A DNA stretch of 64,000 nt from Cucumis sativus (taxonomy: Eukaryota > Streptophyta > Magnoliopsida > Cucurbitales > Cucurbitaceae): the NCBI RefSeq assembly GCF_000004075.3, contig NC_026656.2, positions 19,664,607-19,728,606 of the forward strand. The letters are read 5' to 3'. The notes below the pieces were generated by a model that did not search any database, was not told the origin of the DNA, and worked only from the letters and a program-made list of their open reading frames with translations. Of the stretch, positions 1 through 12,477 are shown one piece after another. Both the position numbers and the translations under genes were made by a program. How positions within the stretch are numbered: position 1 is the stretch's first letter; each line of letters starts with the position of its first letter.

Positions 1-2337
1 TCAAAATCTTATATTTTTATACTTCTTGCAAATCTTTTCTTTTAATTCTTTGGGTTAATAAACAAAATGAAACTTAAACTCAACACTTTAAGGTTAAAAT
101 ATATAAACATGAAATTAAAGATGCAAAAAGGGCAACACACATTTGTTAAATTTCTCAAGTACAAGAAACACAAAGTGTGGTTTAATGTTGTTTATGTTTA
201 AGCTTGGTGGTTCCTATAAACAAAATGGAAAAGAAAAAACAATCTAATTATTCAATTAAAAACTAAAAGAAATGAAGTATCTTAAAAGTTTAATTTCGAC
301 CTTATGATAACCACATAGTAAAAATAAGAACTTTCTTTTATGGTGGTAGGAGATTAAACTATTTATCAACATCGTATAAACATACTTGTTAGAGGTAACA
401 CTTCTCTTGAAGCCGTATGTATTGTTGTTAGGAGAAATCGGTACGATAACTTCAATGGAAAAGTAGGTTCTAACGGAATATTTAGAACGATAGATATCTT
501 TTGACTTCTTTTATAATAGGTGTTTAAAAAAGTACGACATGTTAAATATGTCGTATTATGAATAAATGGTCATAAAAACCATCAAGCATTATCCCCATCT
601 CATTTCGATGGCTACAACTTTCTCCGAGAGAGAGAGTACATGTCTCGACTATTGCCCGACAACATTAGGAAATAAGCATGTTTCTAACGCTCTCACTTTT
701 GGCATCAATATGTGCTCTCCCAACGCTTATGTCACATGTGATAAACTTTTGGGAGATCCCATTTCAATGCATTTGTGGGGTATGGACCGATATTCTTTAG
801 CATCGAAAAACCATATTCGACGCTCTACTTATATACTAACGACATTCTCCATTTTTTCGCCCAAGGTAAGATTGAATGTTAATAACCAAACTTTACCTAA
901 GAAAATGATTTATTTTTCTTACAACATGACTGATTAAATTACCATTATTGCACCCAAATGGTTAAACATATACAGAAAAGTAAGGGTGTAAACTTAGGTT
1001 TCTTAGTCTTTTCTTTAAATTAAAATTTCTTAAAGAAGATACATAAACAATAATGGAGAGTGTGAAGGAATCCAATTAGGTTGAGAGATGGTTTTTCAGC
1101 TTTATGTTTGATGAGATAGAAGGCAAAGGCAAAAAAAAGCAAAGAGACATGACAGGAAAAAAAAAACTATGAATATGAAAATATCATAAAATCTTAGCTG
1201 TACTGTCAGAGAGCAATAAGCAAAGGTATTATGCCAAAGCGAAGATGAGTTTTTTTTTTTCCTTTCAATTCAAACAAAAAAGTCTCACATGTTCAATGTT
1301 ATTACATGCACCATAAGAAAAAACAGAAACATTAAAACAAAAAAGAAAAGAAGAAGAGTTGAAATCAATATTGACATGATTGTCCCGACACCGGACCAAG
1401 CTCAAGACTTGAACTACATTCATGTTCTTCACTTTTGCCACCAAAATCCACTTCCAAAGATTCATTCTCTCTTTCTCTTCTTTCTTATTGGTTACCAACA
1501 CAACCAAAACTTAGTTCCTTAAATAATTAAACCTACTTCCATATACTTCCATTTTACCTAAACCAAAACACCAAGAAAAAGAAAAAAACATCCCTATTCA
1601 AACCATAGACATAAAAGACAAAGATCTTTAATGACATTTATGTTACCTAAATGGTGTCAAATCCGGTTTCAACTATTCACAATCGTAATTACACTAAATT
1701 AAACTTCCTCCAATAAAGAATAGAGAGAGGTATTTGAATCATTAATTGTCACAATATAACCACTTTAACTACTAAGTTATATTCATATTAGTAATTAAAG
1801 CAAAGATGAGTGTGAAGAAAGGATGACAGATGTGAATAGAAACTAAAAGAAAAGAGCTGCCTTTGCATGCTTACCACGTTCGTTTCCCTTTCCTTTCTTT
1901 TCTTTTTTTTTTTTATAAAAAAACTCTTTCTACATTTACAATCCAACAAACCCATTCATCCTAAAAAATCCACCCAAAATGGAGATATAATAATTCCATT
2001 TTCAAACTTTCAACATGACCCCATTAATAAATGTTGAGTGTAAATTCAGTTTTTAATTGTTAACATCATTAATTCATCATCTTCATCATCATCATCATCC
2101 TCATCAAATTCATACCCCATATAAAAAAAAAAAAAATCCCTACTTAAAATATTCTACCCTAGTTTTAGATCCCTAAATTGGGAATTTTGTTTTCTCTAGT
2201 AATGCACTAAACAACATGATCATAATCATCGAGAAGAAGAAATAATAATAATCCATTACTAAACTCACCGAATTTAAATAAAATTAAAATTTGAAAAAGA
2301 AAAAGAAGAAGAAAGAAATTAAAACCCTAATTAAAAT
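1..2337. other. Gene-poor AT-rich stretch left of the ZF-HD gene
   Basis: No convincing gene. The only longer ATG frame is at 566-937 (listed separately). Positions 533-555 hold a small perfect inverted repeat (TACGACAT, seven-base loop, ATGTCGTA). The last several hundred bases before 2338 would include the 3' untranslated region of the minus-strand ZF-HD gene. The rest is A/T-rich DNA with homopolymer runs. Confidence 0.5.
566..937 (+). CDS. Uncertain 123-residue open frame, unrecognised
   Basis: An ATG-started frame of 123 codons in slightly less AT-rich DNA than its surroundings. I recognise no family, signal peptide or membrane segment. The translation has mixed composition with several Cys and Met but no ordered motif. 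No TATA box or splice signal clearly belongs to it. It could be a remnant of a decayed coding or transposon sequence, or chance. Listed only because it is one of the longest ATG frames in the left 2 kb. Confidence 0.12.
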   Translation: MVIKTIKHYPHLISMATTFSERESTCLDYCPTTLGNKHVSNALTFGINMCSPNAYVTCDKLLGDPISMHLWGMDRYSLASKNHIRRSTYILTTFSIFSPKVRLNVNNQTLPKKMIYFSYNMTD

Positions 2338-3054
2338 TTAGGGTTTCTTCCCTAAAGTATGCTTATTATTATGCATCCACACCTTAAGTACTTGCCGCCG
2401 GACTCCGGTTTCCATACAGAATCGTTCGACATCAGCTTCGTCGTGTTTCTGAATTGTCCATCCAACTTTCTCCGCAAACTCTAACATTTTCTCCTTTTGC
2501 TCTGAACTAAACTTCGTCCTAAATCTCTTCTTCAACAACAACCCACTTCCACTTCCGCCGCCGCCGCCGCTACTACTCGGATTCGACGTGTCGTCCTCTT
2601 CCCTCCCCCCGGCTGCTGCCGGCAAAGCCAACGCCCTTTGTTGAACTGGGGCCCCCCTCATGTACACGTAAGCAGATGGGTGTGGCGTGGGCCCACGATA
2701 TGGACAAATTTGTTGTTGTTGTTGTTGGTAATAGTAATGTCCTTGATCTGAATCCGTTTCTTTCCGGTGAAAATTTCGGTGGCAGTTACAGGCGGCGCAT
2801 TTCAGTGCGTCTATACTTCCTTCTTCTCCCGCCGGCATAAACTCGCCGCAACCGTCCACCGCGTGTCCGCCGATTCCGATGGCGTGATTCTTCAAACACT
2901 CTCTATATCTAATACTACTGGCTTTTCTCGCTGTTGAAGCACCTTCACCAGGTTTTGGCCGAGTTGAAGCTGAGTTAGTGAGCGAGTCGTAGTGGTGAGT
3001 GGCGATTGGCATCTCATCCATTATTTCCTCGTCGTTCTCCTCGTCGAATTCCAT
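2338..3054 (-). CDS. Zinc-finger homeodomain (ZF-HD) transcription factor
   Basis: A 238-residue intronless frame, typical of plant ZHD genes. The N-terminus is acidic. Residues about 47-98 form the ZF-HD dimerisation domain: YRECLKNHA at 50-58, [13 protein letters not shown] at 62-74 and [14 protein letters not shown] at 83-96, with the conserved Cys/His set intact. A Gln run (about 110-115) and a Gly/Ser-rich linker (about 160-171) follow. Residues about 174-233 are the homeodomain ([15 protein letters not shown], then [14 protein letters not shown]), with the WMHNN recognition helix characteristic of the family. By family knowledge it is nuclear, dimerises through the zinc finger and binds ATTA-type sites, acting in flower, leaf and stress development. 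The start is the first Met of the frame in a plausible position. I do not assign a ZHD number. Confidence 0.95.
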   Translation of the reverse strand: MEFDEENDEEIMDEMPIATHHYDSLTNSASTRPKPGEGASTARKASSIRYRECLKNHAIGIGGHAVDGCGEFMPAGEEGSIDALKCAACNCHRNFHRKETDSDQGHYYYQQQQQQICPYRGPTPHPSAYVYMRGAPVQQRALALPAAAGGREEDDTSNPSSSGGGGGSGSGLLLKKRFRTKFSSEQKEKMLEFAEKVGWTIQKHDEADVERFCMETGVRRQVLKVWMHNNKHTLGKKP

Positions 3055-3192
3055 TTTGGAAGAAACCCCCCAAAAAAAAAAAACAATTCAAAACTTTTTT
3101 TCTAAAAAAAATTAAAAACGAAAACTTTCTTTGGGTGGAGATTAGATTAAAACAAAACAAAACATGGGTTGTGTGTATCTTCTTCAGATATG

Positions 3193-3198
3193 TATATA
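3193..3198 (-). promoter_or_regulatory. Candidate TATA box of the ZF-HD gene
   Basis: On the minus strand TATATA (within TTTATATACA) lies about 140 bases before the ATG at 3054, which would give an untranslated leader of about 110 bases. A/T-rich six-mers are common here, so this is only a positional argument. Confidence 0.3.
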
Positions 3199-4406
3199 AA
3201 CAAAACAAAACAAAACAACAATTTCTTTTTAATAAAAAAAAAAAAAAAAGTAATTTTTTGGGAGGTTTTTAAGTTAACCCTTTTGGAGAATAATAATAAA
3301 AAAAATAAAAAATTTAAAGATGGGTGAGAAAAGAAAGGATAAGAGAAGGGGTGAGAGAGTGGCCATCAATTTTTCCCCAGTCTGCACACAAAAAAAAAAA
3401 AGGACCTGTCTTTACTCTTTCTGTTTTCTAATGCCTTCCTTCCACTCCAATAAAATTCAAAATATCAAAATACAAACCTTATTCTCTCCATTCTCCCACT
3501 TGTTTTTATCTTCTTCTTTCTTTTTTACCTTTAAATAATTCTTTTTCATAAAGTCAACCCGAACATAGCTCGACTTATTACTATTTGACAACGACGAAAG
3601 AAAAATATAAATATTTAATTTTAATAAAGATAATCAATTAATACAGATCAAGTTTTAGTAAATTACTTCTGTTTTGTCTAGAACAATAATATATATGGGT
3701 GTGTTTTAAGTATTTTTATGTTTTGTCATGCAATTGCTATCTATGGTTTTGAAAATTTAAAAAATAAATAAATAGTTTCCAAATCAAAGAGCTTGTTTTC
3801 ATTTTTGAATTAAAATTTAGCTAGGAGTTGAAGTATTTCTTTAATAAATGTAAAATTTACAGTCGAAAATTTGATAAACACCATTAATCATAAATTAAAA
3901 ATTTGAAAATTTTGTTTGTTTTTGTTTTCACTCAATTTCTTACTGTAGTTTCCATTTTTTAAACAAATTGATTGAGTTCTTAGTTAAATTTGAGAAAAAT
4001 AAAAAATAAAAAATAAAACTGCTCTTGATTTTTTAATACATCTGCATAATCATAACAAAGTAAAAAAATCTAGAGATTAGGACTATTTTTATTTCATTTT
4101 AAAAGATTGTGTTGTTTTCTTACCCTTTTTTTACATTATTACTGTTAGGAAAACATTTGAAATCTTACTGTATACTAGAAAAGAACGTAAATGAAATCAA
4201 ACTCTATTAAAAAAAAAATCATATTTGGAGAGCAGAATAGAAAATAAGTTGGTATGAGGGAGAGAGAAATGAAGTTAGGGTTTTTGTGAATGAAATTTAT
4301 GAGATAATAAAATAACAATGATGACGTTAAAGAAAAAGATTGGTTGATAATTGAAATAAAAAGAAAAAAAGAAAGGTTTTGTCAGCACTAAGAAAAATGG
4401 CAGAAA

Positions 4407-4430
4407 GAGAGAGAGAGAGAGAGAGAGAGA
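4407..4430. repeat. (GA)12 microsatellite
   Basis: Twelve uninterrupted GA dinucleotides in a purine-rich stretch. A standard plant SSR, probably length-polymorphic. Confidence 0.95.
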
Positions 4431-6460
4431 AGAATGAGGTAATGGTGAGGTGGGAAAGAAGTTATGAATTGGGGAAGAAGATAAACCTATCAACATCTCT
4501 TCTTTAACCCCTAATGCCTCTCTCTAAAGTATGGCCAAAAAAGCCCACTGCCCTAAATTCCATTTCTTTTTATCACTCATATCCCTAATCTCCCCTTTCC
4601 CCTTCATTTCCCCTTCCTTTCTCTTTTTTTGTAATCACAAAATTTTCTCATATTTTTACAAGCGGTTGATTTGTTGTCTCGAACATTATTCATTAAGTTG
4701 TTTAACATTAATGTATGTTAAAATGAGTATTTCATCTAGGTCTTCTCCACTTATTAGAACGTGTTTTCGTTAAGGTTAGAGCTAATTTGCTAAGAATACT
4801 CACACCGATTTCATGTCAACTCAAATAACTCTCTAATACGTAAGTTAGAGTACATGACAGAGTTTTTTTATTCGCTGAGCACATAGAGAATTGTTTGCTC
4901 CTTTTTGCATGGTGCTACAAGAGACTATTTACAAGGCTCATTTTCTAATTCTCAATCGGGACGTGTATATATGGTGTAAGAGTGATGTCAACCTCAATTT
5001 TGTACGGTGGTGCCGATGGAAAACTCAACCTAATCTTCTAAGATCTAGTGTTTTTGAGTTTAAATCTAAGTTTTGGTTGACGATAATTTAGTTTTTATAT
5101 TATACAAAATATTAAGTTTCTATTCAATCTTTTTTTTTTACTTTATACCATGTTAATCAAATGATATCATAAAATATTAAAGTGAGACTAAGAAAACAAA
5201 GTTTATATATCTAACCATTCACAAAGTGCTTAAAATTAAAAATTTAAATAGTACATAAATATAAATTAACAAATTTTATAAATAAAAAAACCAACATACA
5301 CATGAATATAAATTTTGAAAATCTTCAAATACAACATTAAAATAAAATATAAATCTATTTGACCGTTTAAAATTGTAAAGTTATAGAGAGAGGATCAATA
5401 AACGAAAGTTGTATTGAAACGAGAAATGGTGGAAAATAGAAAATAGGGAATGGAAATTATGAAATTATGAAATTAAAATTTGGGGATTTGAGCTCTGTCA
5501 TGCTCACAATTTTCAATTTTCACCACTATTTGTTTTTCTCTCCATCAATAATTTTTTTTTAAAAAAAAAAACCTTATTATTATTTCTATAACAAAGACTT
5601 CAATAAATTCTTTGTATGAGTTATTACACTGATTTCAGCTAGTTAGGCTGTCATTATGAATTTTGGTGTTCTGATCTCCATGTTAGTTTTTGACAACTTT
5701 TGTTTTTCCAAGAAAATTAATTAACATAAATTCGGTTGACCTAATAAATTCATATCCTATTACCATATATAACTACAATTTTATTCACCCAATACACATA
5801 CAATATATACCTATGTTTCTTATACAAACAAAAACAATATATATACATATGTGTTAAACTTAGCTTAGCTCCATGAATGATCTCCATATCAATTTATTGG
5901 AAACTTATTTTAAATCATGAACTTTAGACTAAATCATATGTACACAATAAATCCTATTTTAAAATTTTTGTTGTAACTTCTAATTAATTCATCTAACTAA
6001 CCACAACCAAATCATACGACTTTTGATATTCATAGATTTTTAATATAACACAAGACGGTGAATTTAAATTAAACTATATAAGTCATCTTTAAAATTGTCA
6101 CCTACTGCCTACAACACATGTTATATATAATATAACTTAGATGTTAAAAAATAGAAAATTTTCAAAATTTAGGCATATTATTACTCGTATGGAATTGCTA
6201 AATAAAAACAAAGTGAGGAAATTTAGAAAGAAAGTATGTGAATTTATGGGCTGTAGAATTTAGAGATATTAATAAAAACAAATTAGTGGAATTGGAACGT
6301 TGGAAAGGTGAGGCGGTGGCCATAAGTGGGAACTACGGAAACACCAATGTCTAGGAACCCGAAGCACATCACAGGCACAAATATTCAACCCTAGAATAAC
6401 AATTACATATATGTATATATACATATGTAGTTATGATAATAATAAGAATTTGATTTTTTT

Positions 6461-6464
<4 letters not shown>

Positions 6465-6494
<30 letters not shown>
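6465..6494. repeat. (AG)15 microsatellite
   Basis: Fifteen uninterrupted AG dinucleotides followed by GGAGGG. GA repeats can bind plant GAGA-binding (BBR/BPC) proteins, but nothing here ties this one to a gene. Confidence 0.95.
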
Positions 6495-6500
<6 letters not shown>

Positions 6501-7515
6501 AGAAGGCAATAAATTGTCGGCACAGATGGGGACTGCGTAGTTGTCCTCCCAAACGCTCCCATACATCCTTATATCAAAATTTGCTTCACCTACTTTCTAT
6601 TTCAATTACAATAAAATTCATATATCTACAATTATATGTCACTTCAACAATAGCTTAAACCACTCTTTTGACTCAGCAACGACTTTGATGTTTCAAATTA
6701 AAGCTACTGGGTTGCCTCTTTTGTTTTGGTGTTCTTCGTTGCCTACATTGTGAATGCCACGACTGCTTAGGATAGTCATAGAGCTGTTTTTGTTAATTTT
6801 GTTCACATCATCTCGGTAGAGACGTTAGTAAGAAACTTTTGTTTCCTAGCTGGTTCTCTCTCTCGCTTAAGATAATGGTTGTTCGTTATGTATAATGACT
6901 TACTATTTTTTTACTTCTTTTATTTTGCTTTGTTGTTACTGAGCCAAGAGTGGGGGCTTTAACTCGAAAAATGGCCCAATTGTTAGGGCCAAGATGGACA
7001 TAAGGGGAAGGTTTTAGGCAAGCCACGTAACCTTCCTCTTCAAAGATTTAATAATAACAATAAACAAAAGATTTTATTAGTACCACTTTTAAATGTCCCC
7101 CAGAATTTAGTACACTAATAATTAATTAAAAGTACACTCTGCAAACAGCTCTAACTTTCTAATAATCTCTACTGCAATCATCTCCCATTCTAAACATTGG
7201 GATTATAAGCACAGTGCCCTCCGTATCTTCACAAATCAACGATTAATTATCAATATTATTTCAGATTACATATTTAAATAATATTCTACAAAAAGCTTTT
7301 TAATTATATAAAAGCTCATTTCCAACTTTCATACAGTCATGTATAAACATTTGAAATAGAATGTTATTTTAGTTAACGGATAAAAAGAGATTGAATATTG
7401 TATTCTTCAATACATGCACCAGTTCTCCTGTGGCTTGACATATATGAAGAAAAAAAATCACTTTTAATAAATTAATGCTGACCTGCAAACAAGAAAACTT
7501 ACTTCAAAATACATC

Positions 7516-7534
7516 TATATATATATATATATAT
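7516..7534. repeat. (TA)n microsatellite
   Basis: About nine and a half TA dinucleotides, directly visible. Confidence 0.9.
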
Positions 7535-9039
7535 TATATTTGGGTGTAGACTATTGAAAATAAGAAAAAGAAGAATAAAAAAGAATGAAGATATTGATGG
7601 TAAATGTCTCTAAAATGGCAGCAGAAAATCTTGCTGGAGTCTGTGAAACAACTAACAAGCATTGGATGAGATCTCTTAACATATATCGTGGCATCCATTT
7701 TCATGACAACTCCCAACAGTCCCATCAAAATGTGTCCCCTCAATTCCACTTTTTCTATTTCGTTTTTTTAAAGAGAGAAAAAAAAAAAAAAAACTCCTTT
7801 ATTCTTCAATTTCAATCAGCAGGAAGAATAATAACATACAGTCACAATCTGTTCCCTATACAATACATCCATGTTGTTAATCTTAATCTTTTGTTAAGTG
7901 GAAAATATGATTTTAAACAGTCATTAAAACAATGAAGCCAAATTTGAAATAATTGTTTCTAAAGTAAGTGTTTCACAATAACAAAAGATATAATTGGAAT
8001 GGACAGTTTATAATGTCTTTCTAAATAATCTTAATCCAAGTCATTTAAAAGCTAATACTTTATGTCTGTTTTCAATAGAAATATTAGTCAAAAATCAAAC
8101 TTTCTTTCACTCTTATATGTAATAAGTCTCAAAAGACTCTTTTTTTTTTCTTAACAATCTATTGTTCATTAACGTTATTTAATGGTAAAAATAATATTTA
8201 AAATAAAAATTAAGTCACCTTATAAGTTTCTACAAACAAAATCAAATCAATTACTTCAATTGTAGGAATACATCCGATTCAAGACAATCAAAATCAACAA
8301 ACAAGAAAATAATATTCAAAATACATCAAAATTCTCTCTCTCTATATATAAATCATCCAATTATATTTGAGATATAAATATGATTCTCCCATAAAATGCA
8401 GTAAAAAGAGGGTTTAGGGTTTATAGAGTTATGTTATATGGATGGCCGGTTCACTTAAACTCCACACTTTGGTAGGGTGTACAGGCACGTACCCAATGAC
8501 GGCACAAACACACACAACCATATTTAACACATTACGGTATCCCATGCCGTACCGTACCCCACAGCTAAGTTATCCCGTTCCGTTTAAGAATCAGAGCTCT
8601 GGATTCCCTTTTTCCCTTTTTTTTTTTTTTTTTTTGCCTTTAAATTTTGAAAGTTTGGTTGTATGTGTCAGATTGGAAGAGGACAAGTGAGGGATAGAGA
8701 CAAGACCTCATAAAAGGGAGAGAGTGGGGGATGTCTCAGTCTCTGTCTCTGTCTCCTTCTTTGTTTCTCTTTCTCTGTTTTCTGACTCTTTCTGTCTCAC
8801 CCTTCACTTCCATTTCTTTACGCTTTTCTTTTATTCTTCTTTTCCTTTTCCTTATTCTTCCTTTTTCCCTAACTAGCCCAGCCCAGCCCATTAACCTTAA
8901 TCTTCTCTTCTCTATTAACCCATCTTCCTTCTGGGCTTTCTCTCGGTTTTTTAGTCTCTCTCTTCCGCCCATTCAGGCCCAATTCAAAACATGGCTAATC
9001 CATATACCATAACACCTTAAAGTTACGTGTTGCAAATAC

Positions 9040-9420
9040 ACCCATCATATTCAAAACATAATAGTATGTAACAACCATTTTAAAAAACTACAAATATAAC
9101 CAAATCTATCCAAGTCAAAAGTCTACCATATATATAGTAAATATTGATATATCACTAATAAACTATATTAGTTTATCAACAATTTTCTTTACGCAATATG
9201 TCATCTATTGATTTTGCAAATATAACAACATTTTTAAAAAATTGCAAACATACCAAAATTTAACTATCACTCATAGATTCTTACCGTTTATCAGTGATAG
9301 ATCAATAGTTATAACATGTTATATCAATAATAGACTTATAATATTGATAAATTTTACTATATTTGTAAATTAAAAAAAATATTGATATGATATTTTTAAT
9401 TATTTTAAATGTATCTGAAT
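9040..9420. repeat. Decayed AT-rich dispersed repeat with inverted-repeat core
   Basis: Contains phrases that recur in the window: 'caaatataac', runs of about six A or T after 'ttttt', 'atatttgtaaatt' and 'tatcactgataga'-like words. At about 9270-9305, CTATCACT...ATAG is followed by its approximate reverse complement CAGTGATAG, giving a hairpin. Related wording occurs at about 13750-13870, 15130-15290, 15470-15600 and 26270-26370. This looks like a non-autonomous transposon-derived family common in cucurbit intergenic DNA. I cannot define element ends. Confidence 0.4.
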
Positions 9421-10826
9421 ATGTGTTTTATATTGATTAATTAAAAGTCAAGCTAATGTTTGAATATTTTATATATCATAAAAGACGAGGTCAATTAAAT
9501 ATTCAAATACAAAATTCTAAGAACTTATTAAGAAATCAATATGATATATAGACCACCCTTTAGTGGGATGTCACTAATAGTCTTGAAATGAGGATGAAAT
9601 TTCAAATCTACCAACCCCTTAAAATATTTGTTTACTTTGACTTCCTTTGTGTTGGACTCTTGCAACCTCCTACGCCAAACTGCCCATGGATTATTGTAGT
9701 TCGAAAAAGTTAAACTGCTAATTTTTTTTAATCAAAATTACACATTTAATTTTCAATTAAGATACCTACGTTGTTTTATATTATTGACATCATCATTTTA
9801 TATGTTTAGTCAACTTTCTAACAATGTCAATAAATATTTTTAAACCATTTCTAAACGTGGTTGGTGGAGCTTGTTTTTTAAACATAGATACTCCGTGAAA
9901 AAGCTCATTATTTGCTTATTCTTAGACAAATACCTCGTTATCTTTTAAGAAAAACAAAATTCAAATCTAACTCTCTCAAAGTTATCTATTTAAACTATAA
10001 AGAAAAAACAAACAATTTTAAATATAAAAGACTAATTATACCAATATTTTTTTGTTGGAAATAATTATAAGCTTTATTTAACAACAAAGTTAACAAGAAA
10101 ATGTGAATATAGTTTATGCTCGAATTAACTAACTTAGTCAAATTAGTTTAATAGATTGACCCTAAAGTATCTTATACTTTCACGTATAAGGATTTCGAGC
10201 ACCTCTAAGATAAGATAGCACCTCCATATAGTAATAAGTCATATGCACATCGAGTATATGATATTTGATTAAATTTAAGTGTGATTGAGATACAAAAAGG
10301 AAAAAAAAAACATGATTTAAACAGTATTATTTTCCATGGGAGATTTACGGAAAATCATTTGTTAAAAAAAGTTATTGAAAATCATTGAAGGTCATGCACA
10401 CAGATTGTTGGTGAGTAATAAACAATTACAACAATGATTCATGCGAATATATATCATTGGCATATGTTTAGACTTTGCCAGACACACCACCTCAAAAAAT
10501 AACTATATTTTTTTTTTTTTGAAGTAAAGAAAAAGTGTTTTTTATATAAAAAGAAAAAAAGAAAAGCCAAAGAATAATCATTCATGGCAACTCTGTAAAA
10601 GTGCAAAATAACTATCATTCTTCTTCTTTTCGTTTTATCAAAAGAATCAACACCAATCAAACCATAAAATTAATTCTTCTCATTATTTGAATATGCAAAA
10701 AAAGAAAAAAAAGAAGAGATTTGCAAAAGAATCAATGAAAATAGTAATCATATTCTTCACATTTCATATTATGGGTAAGATAAAATGGATATCCATCACA
10801 AAAAATTTAAACTTTCACCTCCATTG

Positions 10827-12308
10827 TTAATTTTGCAACAACGGTTTCTCAGATTTAGATTCACAATCAATCATCAACTTCGACATTTCAATTTCCGGCA
10901 AAAACGCTCCCGCCCTCCGATTACAACATTCAACAAACTTTGGATTCTCTGACACTCCCACCGACCTCGATTTACTAAGTTTCATAGTCGGAATTTTCAT
11001 TGCGACGCCGCTGTGTTTACGTCGGCCACTTAACGAAGAGTAATAATTTCCGCCGACATTAGAATTAATTTCCACCGAACCCATTGATCTCGATCTAACC
11101 ACTCGCCCATTCGTCTTAATTTTATACTCTGTACTCGAAACACTCGACACTTTTCGATTCCTCCGGCTACCCATCCGGCAAACCTTCATCGGCTCATCAC
11201 AGCCGTCGGGTTCATCAAAGTTTGAAATCAACGGCTGTAGATTCTCCACATGTCGTTTCCGCGGCCTTAAATTGTTCCATATCGGTGGCACGTGCAACTT
11301 CTTCTTAGCTGCCTTCAAACACTCCACCACCTCCGCCATATCCGGCCGCTTCTGCACGGCAACCCGGACACAGTTAGCGGCCAGAACTGCCAAACAACGA
11401 ATCACCGCCGGGTCAGTGGGAGACCCGATTCGTGGGTCGCACAGGCCATCGAAATTACTATGTTTGATCATTGGCAAGGCCCAGTCAACGACCGACGGGG
11501 GACTGTGGTGAACATCGATAGCATTTCGACCACTGAGGATCTCCAAAAGCAAAATCCCAAAACTAAAAACGTCGCTCTTAACACTCAAATCAGCCGGTGC
11601 GAGGTATCCGGGATCAAGATAACCCAACGTGCCAGCCGGGGGCGTACATCTCACTCGCACATCTTCCACGTGTCCTCTCAACGCTAAACCAAAATCCCCA
11701 AGACGCGCGTTGAAGTTACCGTCGATCAAAACGTTCGACGACTTAATATCTCTATGAATAACCGGCGGGTTGGACGTGTGAAGAGTTCGAACCGCTTTTG
11801 CGACCTGTAACGCAAACCGGAGTCGGCGAGTCCAACCGGGCGGTCTAGATTGGGAATGGAGCAGATCGTAAAGAGAGCCATTGGGCATGAACTCAACGAC
11901 AAGCAATTTCTCGTCCTTTGAATTGACACAAAACCCAATAAGATTCACGATTCTGGGGTGTCGAAGCTGGGAAAGGATCTCGATTTCGTTTTCGGCAGGA
12001 GTGTGATTGGGCAATTGGCAGGAGTTGTAGTGAAAACTAGGAGATGGGTTTGTGAATTTGGTACGTTTAACGGCGGCGACGAGCTTACCGCCGTGGAGAA
12101 GGGCCTTGTAAACAGCGCCGTGGCTGCCTTTGCCTAAAAAACAGTCGGGAGAGAATGAATTAGTGGAAGAGAGAAGATCGGAATAAGAAAATTGTGTGAT
12201 TTGAAAAGGCTTTCTGGGTTTGATTTTGAGGTGGGAGGAAAGAGAATCGGAGGCGCCGCAGATGGAAATGGCAGAGTCAGAAGTACAGGGTGAAAAGAAG
12301 AAATCCAT
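10827..12308 (-). CDS. Receptor-like cytoplasmic serine/threonine kinase
   Basis: Intronless, 493 residues from the first ATG (MDFFFSPC); the frame stays open upstream but only from a non-ATG codon. There is no signal peptide or membrane helix, so it is a cytoplasmic kinase of the receptor-like class. The kinase domain covers about residues 48-340: glycine loop GKGSHGAVY (59-67), catalytic-type Lys81 in AAVKR, HRDIKSSN (185-192) and DFG (205-207), so it is an RD kinase with the main catalytic residues present. The APE region reads GTLGYLDPGY, with Gly where most relatives have Glu. Residues about 340-493 form a basic, Ser/Arg-rich tail. It resembles Arabidopsis At3g51990/At5g23170-like kinases, a match made from memory of the family; the substrate is unknown. 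Confidence 0.9.
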   Translation of the reverse strand: MDFFFSPCTSDSAISICGASDSLSSHLKIKPRKPFQITQFSYSDLLSSTNSFSPDCFLGKGSHGAVYKALLHGGKLVAAVKRTKFTNPSPSFHYNSCQLPNHTPAENEIEILSQLRHPRIVNLIGFCVNSKDEKLLVVEFMPNGSLYDLLHSQSRPPGWTRRLRFALQVAKAVRTLHTSNPPVIHRDIKSSNVLIDGNFNARLGDFGLALRGHVEDVRVRCTPPAGTLGYLDPGYLAPADLSVKSDVFSFGILLLEILSGRNAIDVHHSPPSVVDWALPMIKHSNFDGLCDPRIGSPTDPAVIRCLAVLAANCVRVAVQKRPDMAEVVECLKAAKKKLHVPPIWNNLRPRKRHVENLQPLISNFDEPDGCDEPMKVCRMGSRRNRKVSSVSSTEYKIKTNGRVVRSRSMGSVEINSNVGGNYYSSLSGRRKHSGVAMKIPTMKLSKSRSVGVSENPKFVECCNRRAGAFLPEIEMSKLMIDCESKSEKPLLQN

Positions 12309-12470
12309 TTGAAAAAGAAGGGAGTGAGAGTTTAGAATGAAGAATGTGAAAAAAGGCGAAGGTTCAAAACATGAAGATGCAGAGGAAATGAAACGAATTG
12401 AATTAGAGGGAAAATAATTTGATTGGGGGCATGCAAAAGCGTGCAAATTGGACTTTTTTCAAAGTAAAAA

Positions 12471-12477
12471 ATTTATA
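12471..12477 (-). promoter_or_regulatory. Candidate TATA box of the kinase gene
   Basis: TATAAAT on the minus strand, about 165 bases before the kinase ATG. A start about 30 bases downstream would leave a leader of roughly 135 bases. Confidence 0.4.

Larger units (their letters stand above)
3199..10826. other. 7.6-kb intergenic region, AT-rich, no gene seen
   Basis: Open frames here are short and low in complexity, and I recognise none. It holds (GA)n and (AG)n microsatellites at 4407-4430 and 6465-6494, a TA repeat at 7516-7534, a pyrimidine-rich (plus strand) block at about 8725-8990, adjacent telo-box-like TTTAGGGTTT at about 8413-8422, and a decayed dispersed repeat at about 9040-9420. 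The part next to 3200 is the promoter side of the minus-strand ZF-HD gene; the part next to 10826 is the 3' side of the kinase gene. Confidence 0.5.

Noticed and set aside
11272..11687. Plus-strand open frames of 79 and 131 codons
   Set aside because: They lie opposite the kinase domain and are mirror images of its codon bias.
12309..12446. N-terminal extension of the kinase by 46 residues
   Set aside because: It begins with TTG, crosses the likely leader, and the TATA box lies just upstream.
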